In this document: positions 1-6,455 of the stretch, piece after piece | How the letters are laid out: every line of letters starts with the position of its first letter | Numbering within the stretch: the stretch's first letter is position 1 | Origin: Ignavibacteria bacterium UBA6688 | GTDB lineage: Bacteria; Bacteroidota; Ignavibacteria; UBA10030 | Assembly: GCA_002454845.1 (NCBI GenBank) | Contig: DKJQ01000246.1 | Location: forward strand, 1-7,319 | Reading direction: 5' to 3' | Length of the DNA: 7,319 nt | Notes under the pieces: model-generated | Database searches by the model: none | The model's input: only the letters and a program-made list of their open reading frames with translations | Told to the model about the DNA's origin: nothing | Program-made: the position numbers and the translations under genes

Positions 1-534
1 AACACGGTCCTGATCATGACCTCCAACCTGGGCGCCCGCGACATCTCCAAGGGCGGCGGGCTGGGCTTCCACCGGTCGGATCCGAAGACCAGCTACGAGA
101 TGATGCGCGACAAGGTGCGCGAGGAGATCGAGCGCGCGTTCAACCCGGAGTTCCTGAACCGGGTGGACGACACGATCGTGTTCCACAATCTCGAGCGGGA
201 CCACATCCTCAGCATTATCGATATTTCGTCAAAGGATCTCATCAAACGGATGGAGTCGATGGGCATCACCATCGAGTTTGCCAAGAGCGCGAAAGAGTTC
301 CTTGCGGACAAGGGCTTTGATCCGGCGTTCGGCGCACGTCCGCTGCGAAGGGCGCTGCAAAAATATGTCGAGGACCCCCTCGCTGAAGAAATCCTCAAAG
401 GGACCTTTGTGAACGGAAGCAAAGTGAAGGTCCGATTCAACAAGAAGACCGAGGAGTTGAAATTCGCGGATTCCAACAAGGACCGTGGAGACGAGGTGAA
501 GGAACAGGACGAGGAGGTTGCCGATGCAACCTGA
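1..534 (+). CDS. clpC: ClpC-type ATP-dependent Clp protease ATP-binding subunit, C-terminal part (5' end outside window)
   Basis: This is the end of an Hsp100/Clp AAA+ unfoldase, open from base 1 with no start in the window; 177 residues are visible. The fragment covers the end of the second AAA+ domain and the D2 small domain. Fragment residues 7-9 (TSN) are the sensor-1 region. Residues 21-23 (LGF) sit where ClpC/ClpA/ClpX carry the tripeptide loop that docks on ClpP. N48-R54 (NPEFLNR) contains the arginine finger, and G111-R117 (GARPLRR) is the sensor-2 motif, followed by the ClpC-like YVEDPLAEEIL. The LGF loop and the YVEDPLAE stretch favour ClpC over the disaggregase ClpB, which lacks a ClpP loop. 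By family knowledge it unfolds proteins in the cytoplasm and threads them into ClpP. After the D2 domain it ends in a charged, mostly acidic tail of about 25 residues (about 153-177). The N-domain, first AAA+ domain and Walker motifs are outside the window, so completeness cannot be judged. Confidence 0.93.
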   Translation, partial: NTVLIMTSNLGARDISKGGGLGFHRSDPKTSYEMMRDKVREEIERAFNPEFLNRVDDTIVFHNLERDHILSIIDISSKDLIKRMESMGITIEFAKSAKEFLADKGFDPAFGARPLRRALQKYVEDPLAEEILKGTFVNGSKVKVRFNKKTEELKFADSNKDRGDEVKEQDEEVADAT

Positions 535-566
535 TCGGAACGAAGTCTGAAACCAAAGGGAATGAA

Positions 567-604
567 AAATCCCCCGGCCACCACCGGGGGATTTCTGTTT
601 TTTT
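567..604 (+). terminator. Intrinsic terminator after clpC
   Basis: An 11-bp perfect stem (567-577 with 584-594, AAATCCCCCGG and its complement) closes a 6-base loop CCACCA. After the stem come CTG and seven T residues (598-604). It begins 32 bases after the clpC stop. In the other direction the stem is followed by only a short T run, so it should mainly stop rightward transcription, with possible partial use for the converging transporter transcript. Confidence 0.9.
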
Positions 605-625
605 GGGAATCGGGAAGCGAATGAA

Positions 626-658
626 AGACCGGACAGGTTTCCAAAGCCTGTCGGGTCT
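626..658 (-). terminator. Possible weak terminator or 3' hairpin of the AbgT-family gene
   Basis: A 12-position stem (626-637 with 647-658) with one G/G mismatch closes a 9-base loop. It lies just 14 bases past the transporter stop codon on the minus strand. On that strand it is followed by TTTCATT, a poor U-tract, so it may act as a weak terminator or an RNA-stabilising hairpin, with the stronger hairpin at 567-594 as a backstop. Confidence 0.4.
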
Positions 659-672
659 CAGCAAAGCCATCC

Positions 673-2208
673 TCAGTTTGACTGAAGGTACAACCCCGCC
701 CCGGGCCCGACGGGAAGGTCGAGCAACATCCAGGCAGTAAGAAAAAGCGCCCAGCTCACAAGAAAAAACATCGTATACGGCAGCATCATCGCGATGATCG
801 TCCCGATTCCCGAGTCGGTTTTATATTTCTGAGCAAAGGCGACAATGAGCGCGAAGTATGACATCATCGGCGTGATGACGTTTGAGGACGAATCCCCGAT
901 CCTGTAGGCAGCCTGCGTTAGCTCAGGAGTGTAACCCAGCAACATGAACATCGGGACAAAAATGGGGGCCATGATCGCCCATTTCGCCGAGGCACTTCCC
1001 ATGAAGAGATTCAACAGAGCCGCCACAAGGATGAAACTGATCACCAGCGGGATGCCCGTAAGACCGATGGCCTTCAGCGTCTCCGCCCCCTTGATGGCGC
1101 TGATCAGGCCCAGGTTCGTCCAGGAGAAATACGCGACGAACTGTGCGGCGAAAAAAACCAGCACGATATAAACACCCAGGCTGCTCATCGCCTTTCCCAT
1201 GAAGATCACCGCGTCCGTATCGTTCCGCACCGTCCTCGTGACAATCCCGTACACGGCTCCGGGCAGAAAGAACATGAAGAAGATAATGGCGACGATCCCC
1301 GAAAGGAAGGGGGAATGCAAAATGTCACCCGTTTTCGGATCCCGCAGCACAGCCCCCTCAGGTATCACCGCGAGAGCAAGCAGGATCGCGAACATGAGAA
1401 CGGCGAGGCCGGCATACTTCAGCCCCCGCTTCTCCTCCGGTTTGAGTCGCTCCATCGAAACTTCCCTCTGGTCCCCCGTGTAAGTCCCGAGCCGCGGCTC
1501 GACGATGCTCTCCGTGACCCACGTACCGATCACGGTGATCAAAAACGTTGATGCTGCCATGAAATAGTAATTCGCAGCCGGATTCACCGTGTAGGCGGGG
1601 TCGATGATCTTGGCCATCTCCTCCGTGATCCCGGAGAGGAGCGGATCCACGGTACCAAGGACCAGGTTGGCGCTGTAGCCTCCCGACACACCGGCGAACG
1701 CGGCCGCCATCCCGGCCAGCGGATGCCTGCCAAACCCGAGGAAGATCACCGCAGCCAGCGGAATCAGGATCACATATCCGGCTTCCGACGCTGCATTCGA
1801 GAGAACGCCGCTGAAGACCACCACCACCGTGATGAGTTTCCTGGGAGCGGACAACACGAGGGCACGGATGCCGGCTGACAAAAGGCCCGAGCCCTCGGCC
1901 ACACCGACACCCAGCATGGCGACAAGGACTGTTCCCAGAGGAACAAAACCCGTGAAGTTCGTAACGAGCGTCGTGATGATCCTCCTCAATCCGTCGCCGT
2001 TCAACAGGCTTACCGGAAGGATGTCCTTTCCCGTACCGGGATGGACGGCCGAGTAGTTTATCGCGGCAAATACCGCGGATGCAACCACGACCGCCAAGGC
2101 AAAGAGGGCAAACAGCGTTGCCGGATGCGGTAACTTGTTCCCTCCCCACTCCACAAAATCAAGGGCGCGATACAACCATGGTTTTTTTGTCTGTTGTTTG
2201 TCTGCCAT
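673..2208 (-). CDS. AbgT family transporter (p-aminobenzoyl-glutamate transporter / antimetabolite efflux type)
   Basis: A 511-residue inner-membrane protein, the usual AbgT length (E. coli AbgT is about 508). Many hydrophobic segments are visible, the first at about 28-50 and the last at about 468-497. Family signatures include SNAASEAGYV (137-146), GRHPLAG followed by FAGVSGGYSANL (160-182), and GDSSSNVITPMMSY (438-451). From memory of the MtrF and YdaH structures, positions reported as important for transport appear kept: D188, S407, W410, P428, R436, D439 and P447; the C-terminal ones keep the same spacing. Characterised members import p-aminobenzoyl-glutamate (AbgT) or export sulfonamides using the proton-motive force (YdaH, MtrF); the substrate here cannot be told. 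I chose the ATG at 2208 over an in-frame ATG at 2292 because GAGGAG (2212-2217) precedes it and the promoter lies inside the longer reading. It is monocistronic, divergent from rluE and convergent with clpC. No abgA/abgB hydrolase genes are adjacent. Confidence 0.93.
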   Translation of the reverse strand: MADKQQTKKPWLYRALDFVEWGGNKLPHPATLFALFALAVVVASAVFAAINYSAVHPGTGKDILPVSLLNGDGLRRIITTLVTNFTGFVPLGTVLVAMLGVGVAEGSGLLSAGIRALVLSAPRKLITVVVVFSGVLSNAASEAGYVILIPLAAVIFLGFGRHPLAGMAAAFAGVSGGYSANLVLGTVDPLLSGITEEMAKIIDPAYTVNPAANYYFMAASTFLITVIGTWVTESIVEPRLGTYTGDQREVSMERLKPEEKRGLKYAGLAVLMFAILLALAVIPEGAVLRDPKTGDILHSPFLSGIVAIIFFMFFLPGAVYGIVTRTVRNDTDAVIFMGKAMSSLGVYIVLVFFAAQFVAYFSWTNLGLISAIKGAETLKAIGLTGIPLVISFILVAALLNLFMGSASAKWAIMAPIFVPMFMLLGYTPELTQAAYRIGDSSSNVITPMMSYFALIVAFAQKYKTDSGIGTIIAMMLPYTMFFLVSWALFLTAWMLLDLPVGPGAGLYLQSN

Positions 2209-2211
2209 GGA

Positions 2212-2217
2212 CTCCTC
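2212..2217 (-). promoter_or_regulatory. Shine-Dalgarno sequence deciding the transporter start
   Basis: GAGGAG on the minus strand ends 3 bases before the ATG at 2208 (5 bases if the GAGG part pairs). The spacing is short, but it is the only good ribosome binding site near the 5' end and supports the 511-residue start. Confidence 0.6.
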
Positions 2218-2246
2218 ATCATGATGGTTGGGAAAAGGCCGGGCGC

Positions 2247-2276
2247 AAAATAGGCAAGATTCGTTCTGAAAGTCAA
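2247..2276 (-). promoter_or_regulatory. Sigma-70-type promoter for the AbgT-family gene
   Basis: On the minus strand TTGACT (2276-2271) is followed by an 18-base spacer and TATTTT (2252-2247), then G. The predicted transcription start near 2240 would leave a leader of about 30 bases containing the GAGGAG site. TATTTTG also matches the TAnnTTTG -7 element of Bacteroidota. Position and match are good; no operator was seen. Confidence 0.65.
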
Positions 2277-2312
2277 GGCTTATCGGAATCACGAAGGGCT
2301 TCTCGTCACTGT

Positions 2313-2341
2313 TTGTTCCTCAACCTCCCATCCCGTATATT
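2313..2341 (+). promoter_or_regulatory. Sigma-70-type promoter for rluE
   Basis: TTGTTC (2313-2318), a 17-base spacer and TATATT (2336-2341). A start near 2348 would leave only about 13 bases before the rluE ATG at 2362, with no Shine-Dalgarno sequence. It does not overlap the divergent transporter promoter 37 bases to the left. Confidence 0.6.
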
Positions 2342-2361
2342 GTCTTCTTTAGAACCCACCC

Positions 2362-2985
2362 ATGACCCCGGCACAACACCACTACATCCTGTTCCATAAA
2401 CCGTACGGTGTGCTCTCACAGTTTACCGGGCAAGGTGAAAGGCAGACCCTGAGTCAGTACGGTCCGTTCCCACCCAACGTGTATCCCGTGGGAAGGCTCG
2501 ATGCCGACAGCGAGGGTCTCCTCATGCTGACCGACGACAACGCGGTGAAACAGTACATGCTCGAGCCAAGGTTTGGACATCCAAGAACGTATTGGGTTCA
2601 GGTTGAGCATGTTCCAACGGAACTCGCATTACGGCAACTTCAGAAGGGCCTGATCCTTGAAGGGAAAAGAACGAAACCGGCTGCCGCCCGGCTCCTGCAG
2701 AAAGACCCGGACCTTCCTCCGCGACCAGCGCCCATCCGATTTCGAAAAAATATCCCGACGGCCTGGATCGAGCTGACATTGGGGGAAGGAAGAAACAGGC
2801 AGGTACGAAAAATGACGGCAGCGGTCGGACACCCGACACTTCGTCTTGTCCGCGTTCAGATCGGGAACCTTTCGCTGGGAAACCTTGCATCGGGGGACTC
2901 CCGGCCGCTGACCAACGCTGAACGGGAGGAGATCATCAATCTGGCAGGGAGGTACGTTCATAAAAAACCCCGACGCGCACCGTAG
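2362..2985 (+). CDS. rluE: 23S rRNA pseudouridine synthase, RluE-like (RsuA family)
   Basis: A 207-residue cytoplasmic enzyme that isomerises uridine to pseudouridine in rRNA; E. coli RluE, about 217 residues, acts on U2457 of 23S rRNA. The protein starts directly with the catalytic fold (FHKPYGVLSQFT, 11-22) and has no N-terminal S4 domain, as expected for RluE and unlike RsuA, RluB and RluF. The GRLD motif (44-47) holds the catalytic aspartate D47, followed by SEGLLMLTDD (50-59). FGHPRTYWVQV (71-81), PIRFRKNIPTAW (124-135), EGRNRQVRKM (142-151) and VGHPTLRLVRV (155-165) are strongly RluE-like. No Shine-Dalgarno sequence precedes the ATG and the leader looks very short. The last codons overlap a hairpin that seems to terminate transcription from the opposite strand. 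The rRNA target is inferred from the family. Confidence 0.92.
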   Translation: MTPAQHHYILFHKPYGVLSQFTGQGERQTLSQYGPFPPNVYPVGRLDADSEGLLMLTDDNAVKQYMLEPRFGHPRTYWVQVEHVPTELALRQLQKGLILEGKRTKPAAARLLQKDPDLPPRPAPIRFRKNIPTAWIELTLGEGRNRQVRKMTAAVGHPTLRLVRVQIGNLSLGNLASGDSRPLTNAEREEIINLAGRYVHKKPRRAP

Positions 2986-2993
2986 CGTCGGGG
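2962..2993 (-). terminator. Intrinsic terminator for the DUF4920 transcript, inside the 3' end of rluE
   Basis: A perfect 9-bp stem (CCCCGACGC at 2968-2976 with 2985-2993) closes an 8-base loop. On the minus strand the stem is followed at once by six U residues (A run at 2962-2967). It therefore faces transcription coming from the DUF4920 gene, whose stop is about 150 bases away. The rluE stop codon TAG (2983-2985) lies at the loop/stem junction. On the plus strand no T-run follows, only TTGTTCTT about ten bases later, so rightward termination would be weak. Confidence 0.8.
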
Positions 2994-3086
2994 TCAGGGA
3001 GGTTGTTCTTCAACCCGCAGAAGGTAGGACTTGAGGCGGGTCATTTCTCACAACACTGTCGCACAGAAGTTTGTTCCCATCTCTGC

Positions 3087-3108
3087 AAAAACCCCACCGG
3101 GCATGGAG
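3087..3108 (-). terminator. Possible weak proximal terminator of the DUF4920 gene
   Basis: On the minus strand a short stem (3108-3104 with 3096-3092, five pairs including one G-U) closes a 7-base loop and is followed by five U residues (3091-3087). It begins 33 bases after the DUF4920 stop. The stem is short, so this is a weak candidate compared with 2962-2993. Confidence 0.3.
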
Positions 3109-3140
3109 TAAGTCCATACGACATAAGAGGATATCGCTTG

Positions 3141-3605
3141 CTACTCCTTGATCACAGCCCCCTCGCCATTGATCCGGACCACCGTCTTAGGCTCTGTGAT
3201 CGATGATGCATCGAACTCTTTCTTTTGTTCCTCGGCTTCGTGCTTCGCCCCTGCAATGAGCTCCTTGACGGAATACTCCTTCGCAAAGACCTTGCCCTGA
3301 GCCCTCACCCGCTTTCCTTTGGCCTCCATGGGGAACACAATGACGTCGTCCTCCACTTTGATTTGGATGACATCGGCTTCCTTCTCGCCGGCAATCTTGA
3401 TCCAGCACCCTTTTTTCGCGCATACGTCCACGATCGTTCCCTCCACGAGGACTGACACGCCGTTGTACTTCCCGGGGTTGGAGAGGATTTCCGAGACGCT
3501 GGTGGGGCTCTTGATGGTGAGATCCTTGCCGTATTTCTTCTCGCCTCCCGCAAAAGCAAGGCTGATCATGATCAAAAAGGTTATGGTTGCCACAACAATT
3601 TTCAT
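3141..3605 (-). CDS. DUF4920 domain-containing secreted protein
   Basis: A 154-residue protein with a clear N-terminal signal peptide: K2, a hydrophobic core at about 3-16, and a likely cleavage after AFA (17-19), so it is probably periplasmic. The body matches DUF4920: VSEILSNPGKYNGVSVLVEGTIVDVCAKKGCW spans about 37-68 and continues with KI. It carries the family's paired cysteines C62 and C67 in CAKKGCW, then a beta-rich part with VIVFPMEAKGKRVRAQGKV (88-106). This looks like a small OB-like beta fold. A lysine/glutamate-rich stretch (121-131) follows, then a short C-terminal segment. The function of the family is not established; the cysteine pair could bind metal or form a disulfide. The ATG at 3605 is chosen because GGAGAG (3617-3612) lies 6 bases upstream and the signal peptide starts there; an in-frame ATG at 3674 would put 23 polar residues ahead of the signal. 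It is divergent from gltA across 192 bases in which I see no convincing promoter. Confidence 0.85.
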   Translation of the reverse strand: MKIVVATITFLIMISLAFAGGEKKYGKDLTIKSPTSVSEILSNPGKYNGVSVLVEGTIVDVCAKKGCWIKIAGEKEADVIQIKVEDDVIVFPMEAKGKRVRAQGKVFAKEYSVKELIAGAKHEAEEQKKEFDASSITEPKTVVRINGEGAVIKE

Positions 3606-3611
3606 GGGGGT

Positions 3612-3617
3612 CTCTCC
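3612..3617 (-). promoter_or_regulatory. Shine-Dalgarno sequence deciding the DUF4920 start
   Basis: GGAGAG on the minus strand with a 6-base spacer to the ATG at 3605. It fixes the start directly at the signal peptide rather than 23 codons upstream. Confidence 0.7.
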
Positions 3618-3785
3618 GATTGAGTTGGTGAATACTGCCGGATTGAAGATATGGGTTTTCCGGTTGCCGTTCAAGAAGGATAGTGCAGCTGAGCAATCAA
3701 TAATAAGAGTCGTTTTGTGTGGCAGATGAAGGAATTTTTTTGTTTCTTAGCGTTCACAACAACCGTTTCCCGTACGTTTCCCCCC

Positions 3786-3791
3786 AAGGAG
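3786..3791 (+). promoter_or_regulatory. Shine-Dalgarno sequence deciding the gltA start
   Basis: AAGGAG with a 6-base spacer to the ATG at 3798, a near-ideal site. It rules against the in-frame ATG at 3717, which would add 27 residues unlike any citrate synthase N terminus that I know. Confidence 0.85.
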
Positions 3792-3797
3792 TCAGCG

Positions 3798-5087
3798 ATG
3801 CCCGATACGCTCACGATACTGGACAACCGGACCGGAAAGAAGTACGATATTCCGATCGAGAACGACGCTATCCGCGCGATGGATCTCCGCCAGATTAAAG
3901 TCAAAGACGATGATTTCGGCATGATGACCTATGATCCGGCGTTTATGAACACCGCTTCCGTGAAAAGCCGCATCACGTACATTGACGGCGATAAAGGAAT
4001 CCTGCACTACCGGGGGTACCCTATTGAACAGCTCGCTGAACACTCTACATCGTTTCTCGAGGTGGCTTATCTTCTCCTCCATGGAGAGTTGCCTAACTCG
4101 CCGCAGATCGATGCCTGGCGACACAACATCAAGCACCACACCTTTATCCATGAAAGCATCAAGAAGCTGATGGAGGGGTTCCGGTACGACGCCCACCCGA
4201 TGGGAATGTTCATCAGCACGATCTCGGCCCTTTCCACCTTTTACCCCGAGGCGAAGGAGATCCTCAACCCCGAAGTACGGCAAAAACAAATCTACCGCCT
4301 CATCGGCAAAGTGCCGACGATCGCAGCCTTCGCCTACCGGCACTCCAAAGGGATGCCGTACATTTACCCTGACAACAACCTGACCTATGCCGGCAACTTC
4401 CTGAGCATGATGTATAAGATCGGCGAACCCCGCTACACGCCGAACCCCGTGCTGGAGCATGCCCTGACTGTCCTGTTTATCCTCCACGCCGACCATGAGC
4501 AGAACTGCAGCACGAACACGATGCGCAGCATCGGCAGTTCCCATATCGATCCCTTCTCCGCATGTGCGGGAGCGGCGGCAGCGCTCTGGGGACCACTGCA
4601 TGGTGGCGCCAATGAGGCCGTTCTTCGTATGCTGGACGAGATCGGGTCAAAGGATAAAGTGCCGGAGATCATCAAGGGCGTGAAGGAGGGGAAGCGTAAG
4701 CTGATGGGATTCGGTCACCGGATTTATAAGAATTACGACCCCAGGGCCAAGGTGATCAAAAAACTTGCCTACGAGGTGTTCGAAGTCACCGGGAAGAACC
4801 CCAAGCTCGATCTCGCGCTCGAACTCGAGAGAATCGCTCTGGAGGATGAGTACTTCGTGAAGCGAAAACTCTACCCCAACGTCGACTTTTACTCGGGGTT
4901 GATCTACGAGGCGATGGGATTCCCGATGGACTTCTTCCCTGTCCTGTTCGCTATTCCACGGACCGCAGGGTGGCTTGCCCACTGGCAGGAACACCTTGAC
5001 GACCCGGATCAGAAAATCGCCCGACCACGCCAGATTTTTCTCGGCGCAGCAAAACGGAACTGGGTGCCGCTCAATAAACGATCGTAA
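3798..5087 (+). CDS. gltA: Citrate synthase (type II, GltA-like)
   Basis: A 429-residue cytoplasmic enzyme that condenses acetyl-CoA with oxaloacetate to citrate, the entry step of the TCA cycle. Its length fits E. coli GltA (427). The three catalytic residues are visible: H268 in WGPLHGGANE (264-273), H307 in GFGHRIYKNYDPRAK (304-318), and D363 in YPNVDFYSG (359-367), matching E. coli H264, H305 and D362. ADHEQNCSTNTMR (231-243) and the C-terminal IPRTAGWLAHWQEHL (386-400) with RPRQIFLG (409-416) complete the signature. The N-terminal beta region (about 1-50) typical of the larger bacterial type II enzymes is present, so hexameric assembly and NADH control are possible but not shown. I see no truncation. 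It is probably the first gene of a rightward unit with the hemerythrin-like gene 29 bases downstream and no terminator between. Confidence 0.97.
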   Translation: MPDTLTILDNRTGKKYDIPIENDAIRAMDLRQIKVKDDDFGMMTYDPAFMNTASVKSRITYIDGDKGILHYRGYPIEQLAEHSTSFLEVAYLLLHGELPNSPQIDAWRHNIKHHTFIHESIKKLMEGFRYDAHPMGMFISTISALSTFYPEAKEILNPEVRQKQIYRLIGKVPTIAAFAYRHSKGMPYIYPDNNLTYAGNFLSMMYKIGEPRYTPNPVLEHALTVLFILHADHEQNCSTNTMRSIGSSHIDPFSACAGAAAALWGPLHGGANEAVLRMLDEIGSKDKVPEIIKGVKEGKRKLMGFGHRIYKNYDPRAKVIKKLAYEVFEVTGKNPKLDLALELERIALEDEYFVKRKLYPNVDFYSGLIYEAMGFPMDFFPVLFAIPRTAGWLAHWQEHLDDPDQKIARPRQIFLGAAKRNWVPLNKRS

Positions 5088-5116
5088 CCTCTTTTACCAT
5101 TGAACGGGCTACGTCT

Positions 5117-5581
5117 ATGGCAAAACGACACGAAAGCCTGATCCCGCTGGCGCGTGATCATCATGAAGCATTGCTGGTTGCCTTGCGGCTCCAACAGGGG
5201 AAAAACGCGCTGGAACGCCTCTGGTCCCATGATCCCCTCTGGCAGGCGAACTACGTTGCCGAGTTCTATGAGCAGCACCTCCGCCCCCACTTCAACGCTG
5301 AGGAACAGGCTCTCTTCCCTCTTGCAAAAGAACATGTCAAGAAATCGGTTCCATTGGTCGATGAGCTGATCGCGCAGCATCGGGCGATGGAAGAACGGAT
5401 ACTCCTGTTCAAGAAATCCAACGCCACACCGCTGGAACAGCAGCTCAAAGAGTTCGGCGCCCTTCTCGAGGATCACATCCGTAAAGAAGACCGGATCCTC
5501 TTCCCGATGTTCGAAGAGCACGCGTCTGCTGAACTGCTCAGTGAAGCGTTGAAACAAATCCACAGCTTCTATCCCCACTGA
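5117..5581 (+). CDS. Hemerythrin HHE domain-containing protein
   Basis: A 154-residue, mostly helical protein with no signal peptide, so probably cytoplasmic. The di-iron ligand pattern of the HHE family is visible as a four-helix bundle: H15 or H16 in RDHHE (13-17), H54 and H58 in EQHLRPHFNAEEQALFP (52-68) with E62, H88 in AQHRAMEE (87-94), and H120 with E124 in EDHIRKEDRILFP (118-130). Such proteins bind a non-heme di-iron centre and take part in oxygen or NO sensing, iron storage or protection of Fe-S clusters; which applies here cannot be told. There are no extra domains such as the ScdA/RIC N-terminal part, so it is not a full Fe-S repair protein. The start has little Shine-Dalgarno complementarity, and the 29-base gap after gltA suggests co-transcription. 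The 67 bases that follow contain no terminator. Confidence 0.87.
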   Translation: MAKRHESLIPLARDHHEALLVALRLQQGKNALERLWSHDPLWQANYVAEFYEQHLRPHFNAEEQALFPLAKEHVKKSVPLVDELIAQHRAMEERILLFKKSNATPLEQQLKEFGALLEDHIRKEDRILFPMFEEHASAELLSEALKQIHSFYPH

Positions 5582-5648
5582 CCTTCCCTGCAACGATCGC
5601 TTCCAGACCGGTAGCTGACCGCTGCATGGTTTCAGAAAGAGCACTCCG

Positions 5649-6455
5649 ATGAAAATCACACTCAACGGGATTCAGATCAACTATACGGAACGCGGATTGC
5701 CCCAGGGCTTGCCTGTCGTGTTTCTCCATGGGTTCCCCTTCAACCATACGACGTGGGAACCGCAGATGAAAGCTCTCCCGAACAATATCCGGGCCATTTC
5801 GTTCGACATCCGCGGACACGGGGAGAGCGATGTGGCTGAGGGGCAATACACCATCGAATTATTTGTCGATGACCTCATCGCATTGCTCGACCATCTTGTC
5901 ATCGAGAAAGCGGTGGTCTGCGGACTTTCCATGGGAGGCTATATCGCTCTGCGGGGTATCGAGCGCCATCCTGAACGGTTCCGGGCACTTATCCTCTGTG
6001 ACACCCGGAGCGAGCCCGATCCCGATGAGGCGAAGATCAAACGATCGGCAACGATCCGGGCCATCCGCAAAGACGGCGTTCCCACATTTGCCGGAGCCTT
6101 TCTCAAGGCGGTTTTTGCAGAGCGGAGTTTTCAAGCCGCCCCACAGGCCGTTGAAGCGGTCAGGACCGCCATCATCGCCAACTCCCCGGTCGGGATCTGC
6201 GGAACAGCCATTGCCCTCGCAGCAAGAACCGACACAACCCGCTCCCTTCCGGCGATCAACGTTCCAACCCTCATCCTCGTGGGGGAACTTGACGCCCTCA
6301 CACCCCCGGCAGCTTCCCGCACAATGCACGAGGCTATTGCCGGCTCGGAGCTTCACATCATCCCGCACGCGGCACACATGAGCAACCTCGAAAACAGCCC
6401 GGAGTTCAATAAACACCTTCTTACCTTCCTGAACAGGATCAGGGATCGTTCTTGA
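5649..6455 (+). CDS. Alpha/beta fold hydrolase
   Basis: A 268-residue soluble enzyme with a full alpha/beta-hydrolase core. The oxyanion motif HGFP is at 27-30 and the strand-loop FDIRGHGES at 52-60. The nucleophile elbow GLSMGG (92-97) holds S94. The acid is probably D215 in GELDALTPP (212-220), and the base H243 in IPHAAHMSNLE (238-248). A helical cap lies about 125-200. The overall pattern resembles 3-oxoadipate enol-lactonase and related esterases, but nothing nearby belongs to aromatic degradation, so no substrate is assigned. There is no signal peptide. Only a partial Shine-Dalgarno sequence (AAAGAG, spacing about 9) precedes the ATG. Its stop codon overlaps the start of the downstream uracil-DNA glycosylase gene by 4 bases, implying coupled translation. 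Confidence 0.9.
   Translation: MKITLNGIQINYTERGLPQGLPVVFLHGFPFNHTTWEPQMKALPNNIRAISFDIRGHGESDVAEGQYTIELFVDDLIALLDHLVIEKAVVCGLSMGGYIALRGIERHPERFRALILCDTRSEPDPDEAKIKRSATIRAIRKDGVPTFAGAFLKAVFAERSFQAAPQAVEAVRTAIIANSPVGICGTAIALAARTDTTRSLPAINVPTLILVGELDALTPPAASRTMHEAIAGSELHIIPHAAHMSNLENSPEFNKHLLTFLNRIRDRS

Noticed and set aside
1358..2149. Open frame of 263 codons on the minus strand in another frame of the transporter gene
   Set aside because: Its translation is rich in Arg, Gly and His without domain features, and it overlaps conserved AbgT motifs in the true frame.
2209..2292. 28-residue N-terminal extension of the transporter
   Set aside because: It would place the -35 and -10 elements within the coding region and ignore the GAGGAG site before 2208.
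3001..3015. Small hairpin GGTTG-TTCTT-CAACC after rluE
   Set aside because: Five base pairs and no T-run after it, so it cannot be called a terminator.
3003..3206. Small plus-strand open frame of 67 codons between rluE and the DUF4920 gene
   Set aside because: No ribosome binding site, no recognisable sequence features, and its 3' part overlaps the DUF4920 coding region. The 2994-3140 interval seems to be 3' UTR with small hairpins only.
3606..3785. Promoters in the DUF4920/gltA divergent gap
   Set aside because: Several AT-rich hexamers occur (for example near 3679 and 3700), but none has a matching -35 at a proper distance on either strand.
3717..3797. N-terminal extension of citrate synthase or a leader peptide starting at the ATG at 3717
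   Set aside because: The AAGGAG site 6 bases before the ATG at 3798 and the usual family length support the downstream start; the extra 27 residues resemble neither a targeting signal nor an attenuator peptide.
3792..4601. Long open frame of 269 codons on the minus strand opposite gltA
   Set aside because: It lies wholly inside a clear citrate synthase with intact catalytic motifs, has no recognisable domain, and is the kind of open antisense frame that high-GC codon use produces.
5859..6416. Antisense open frame opposite the alpha/beta hydrolase, and a similar one at 6353-6994 opposite udg
   Set aside because: Both are covered by genes with full catalytic motifs; their translations show no family features and no ribosome binding site was seen.
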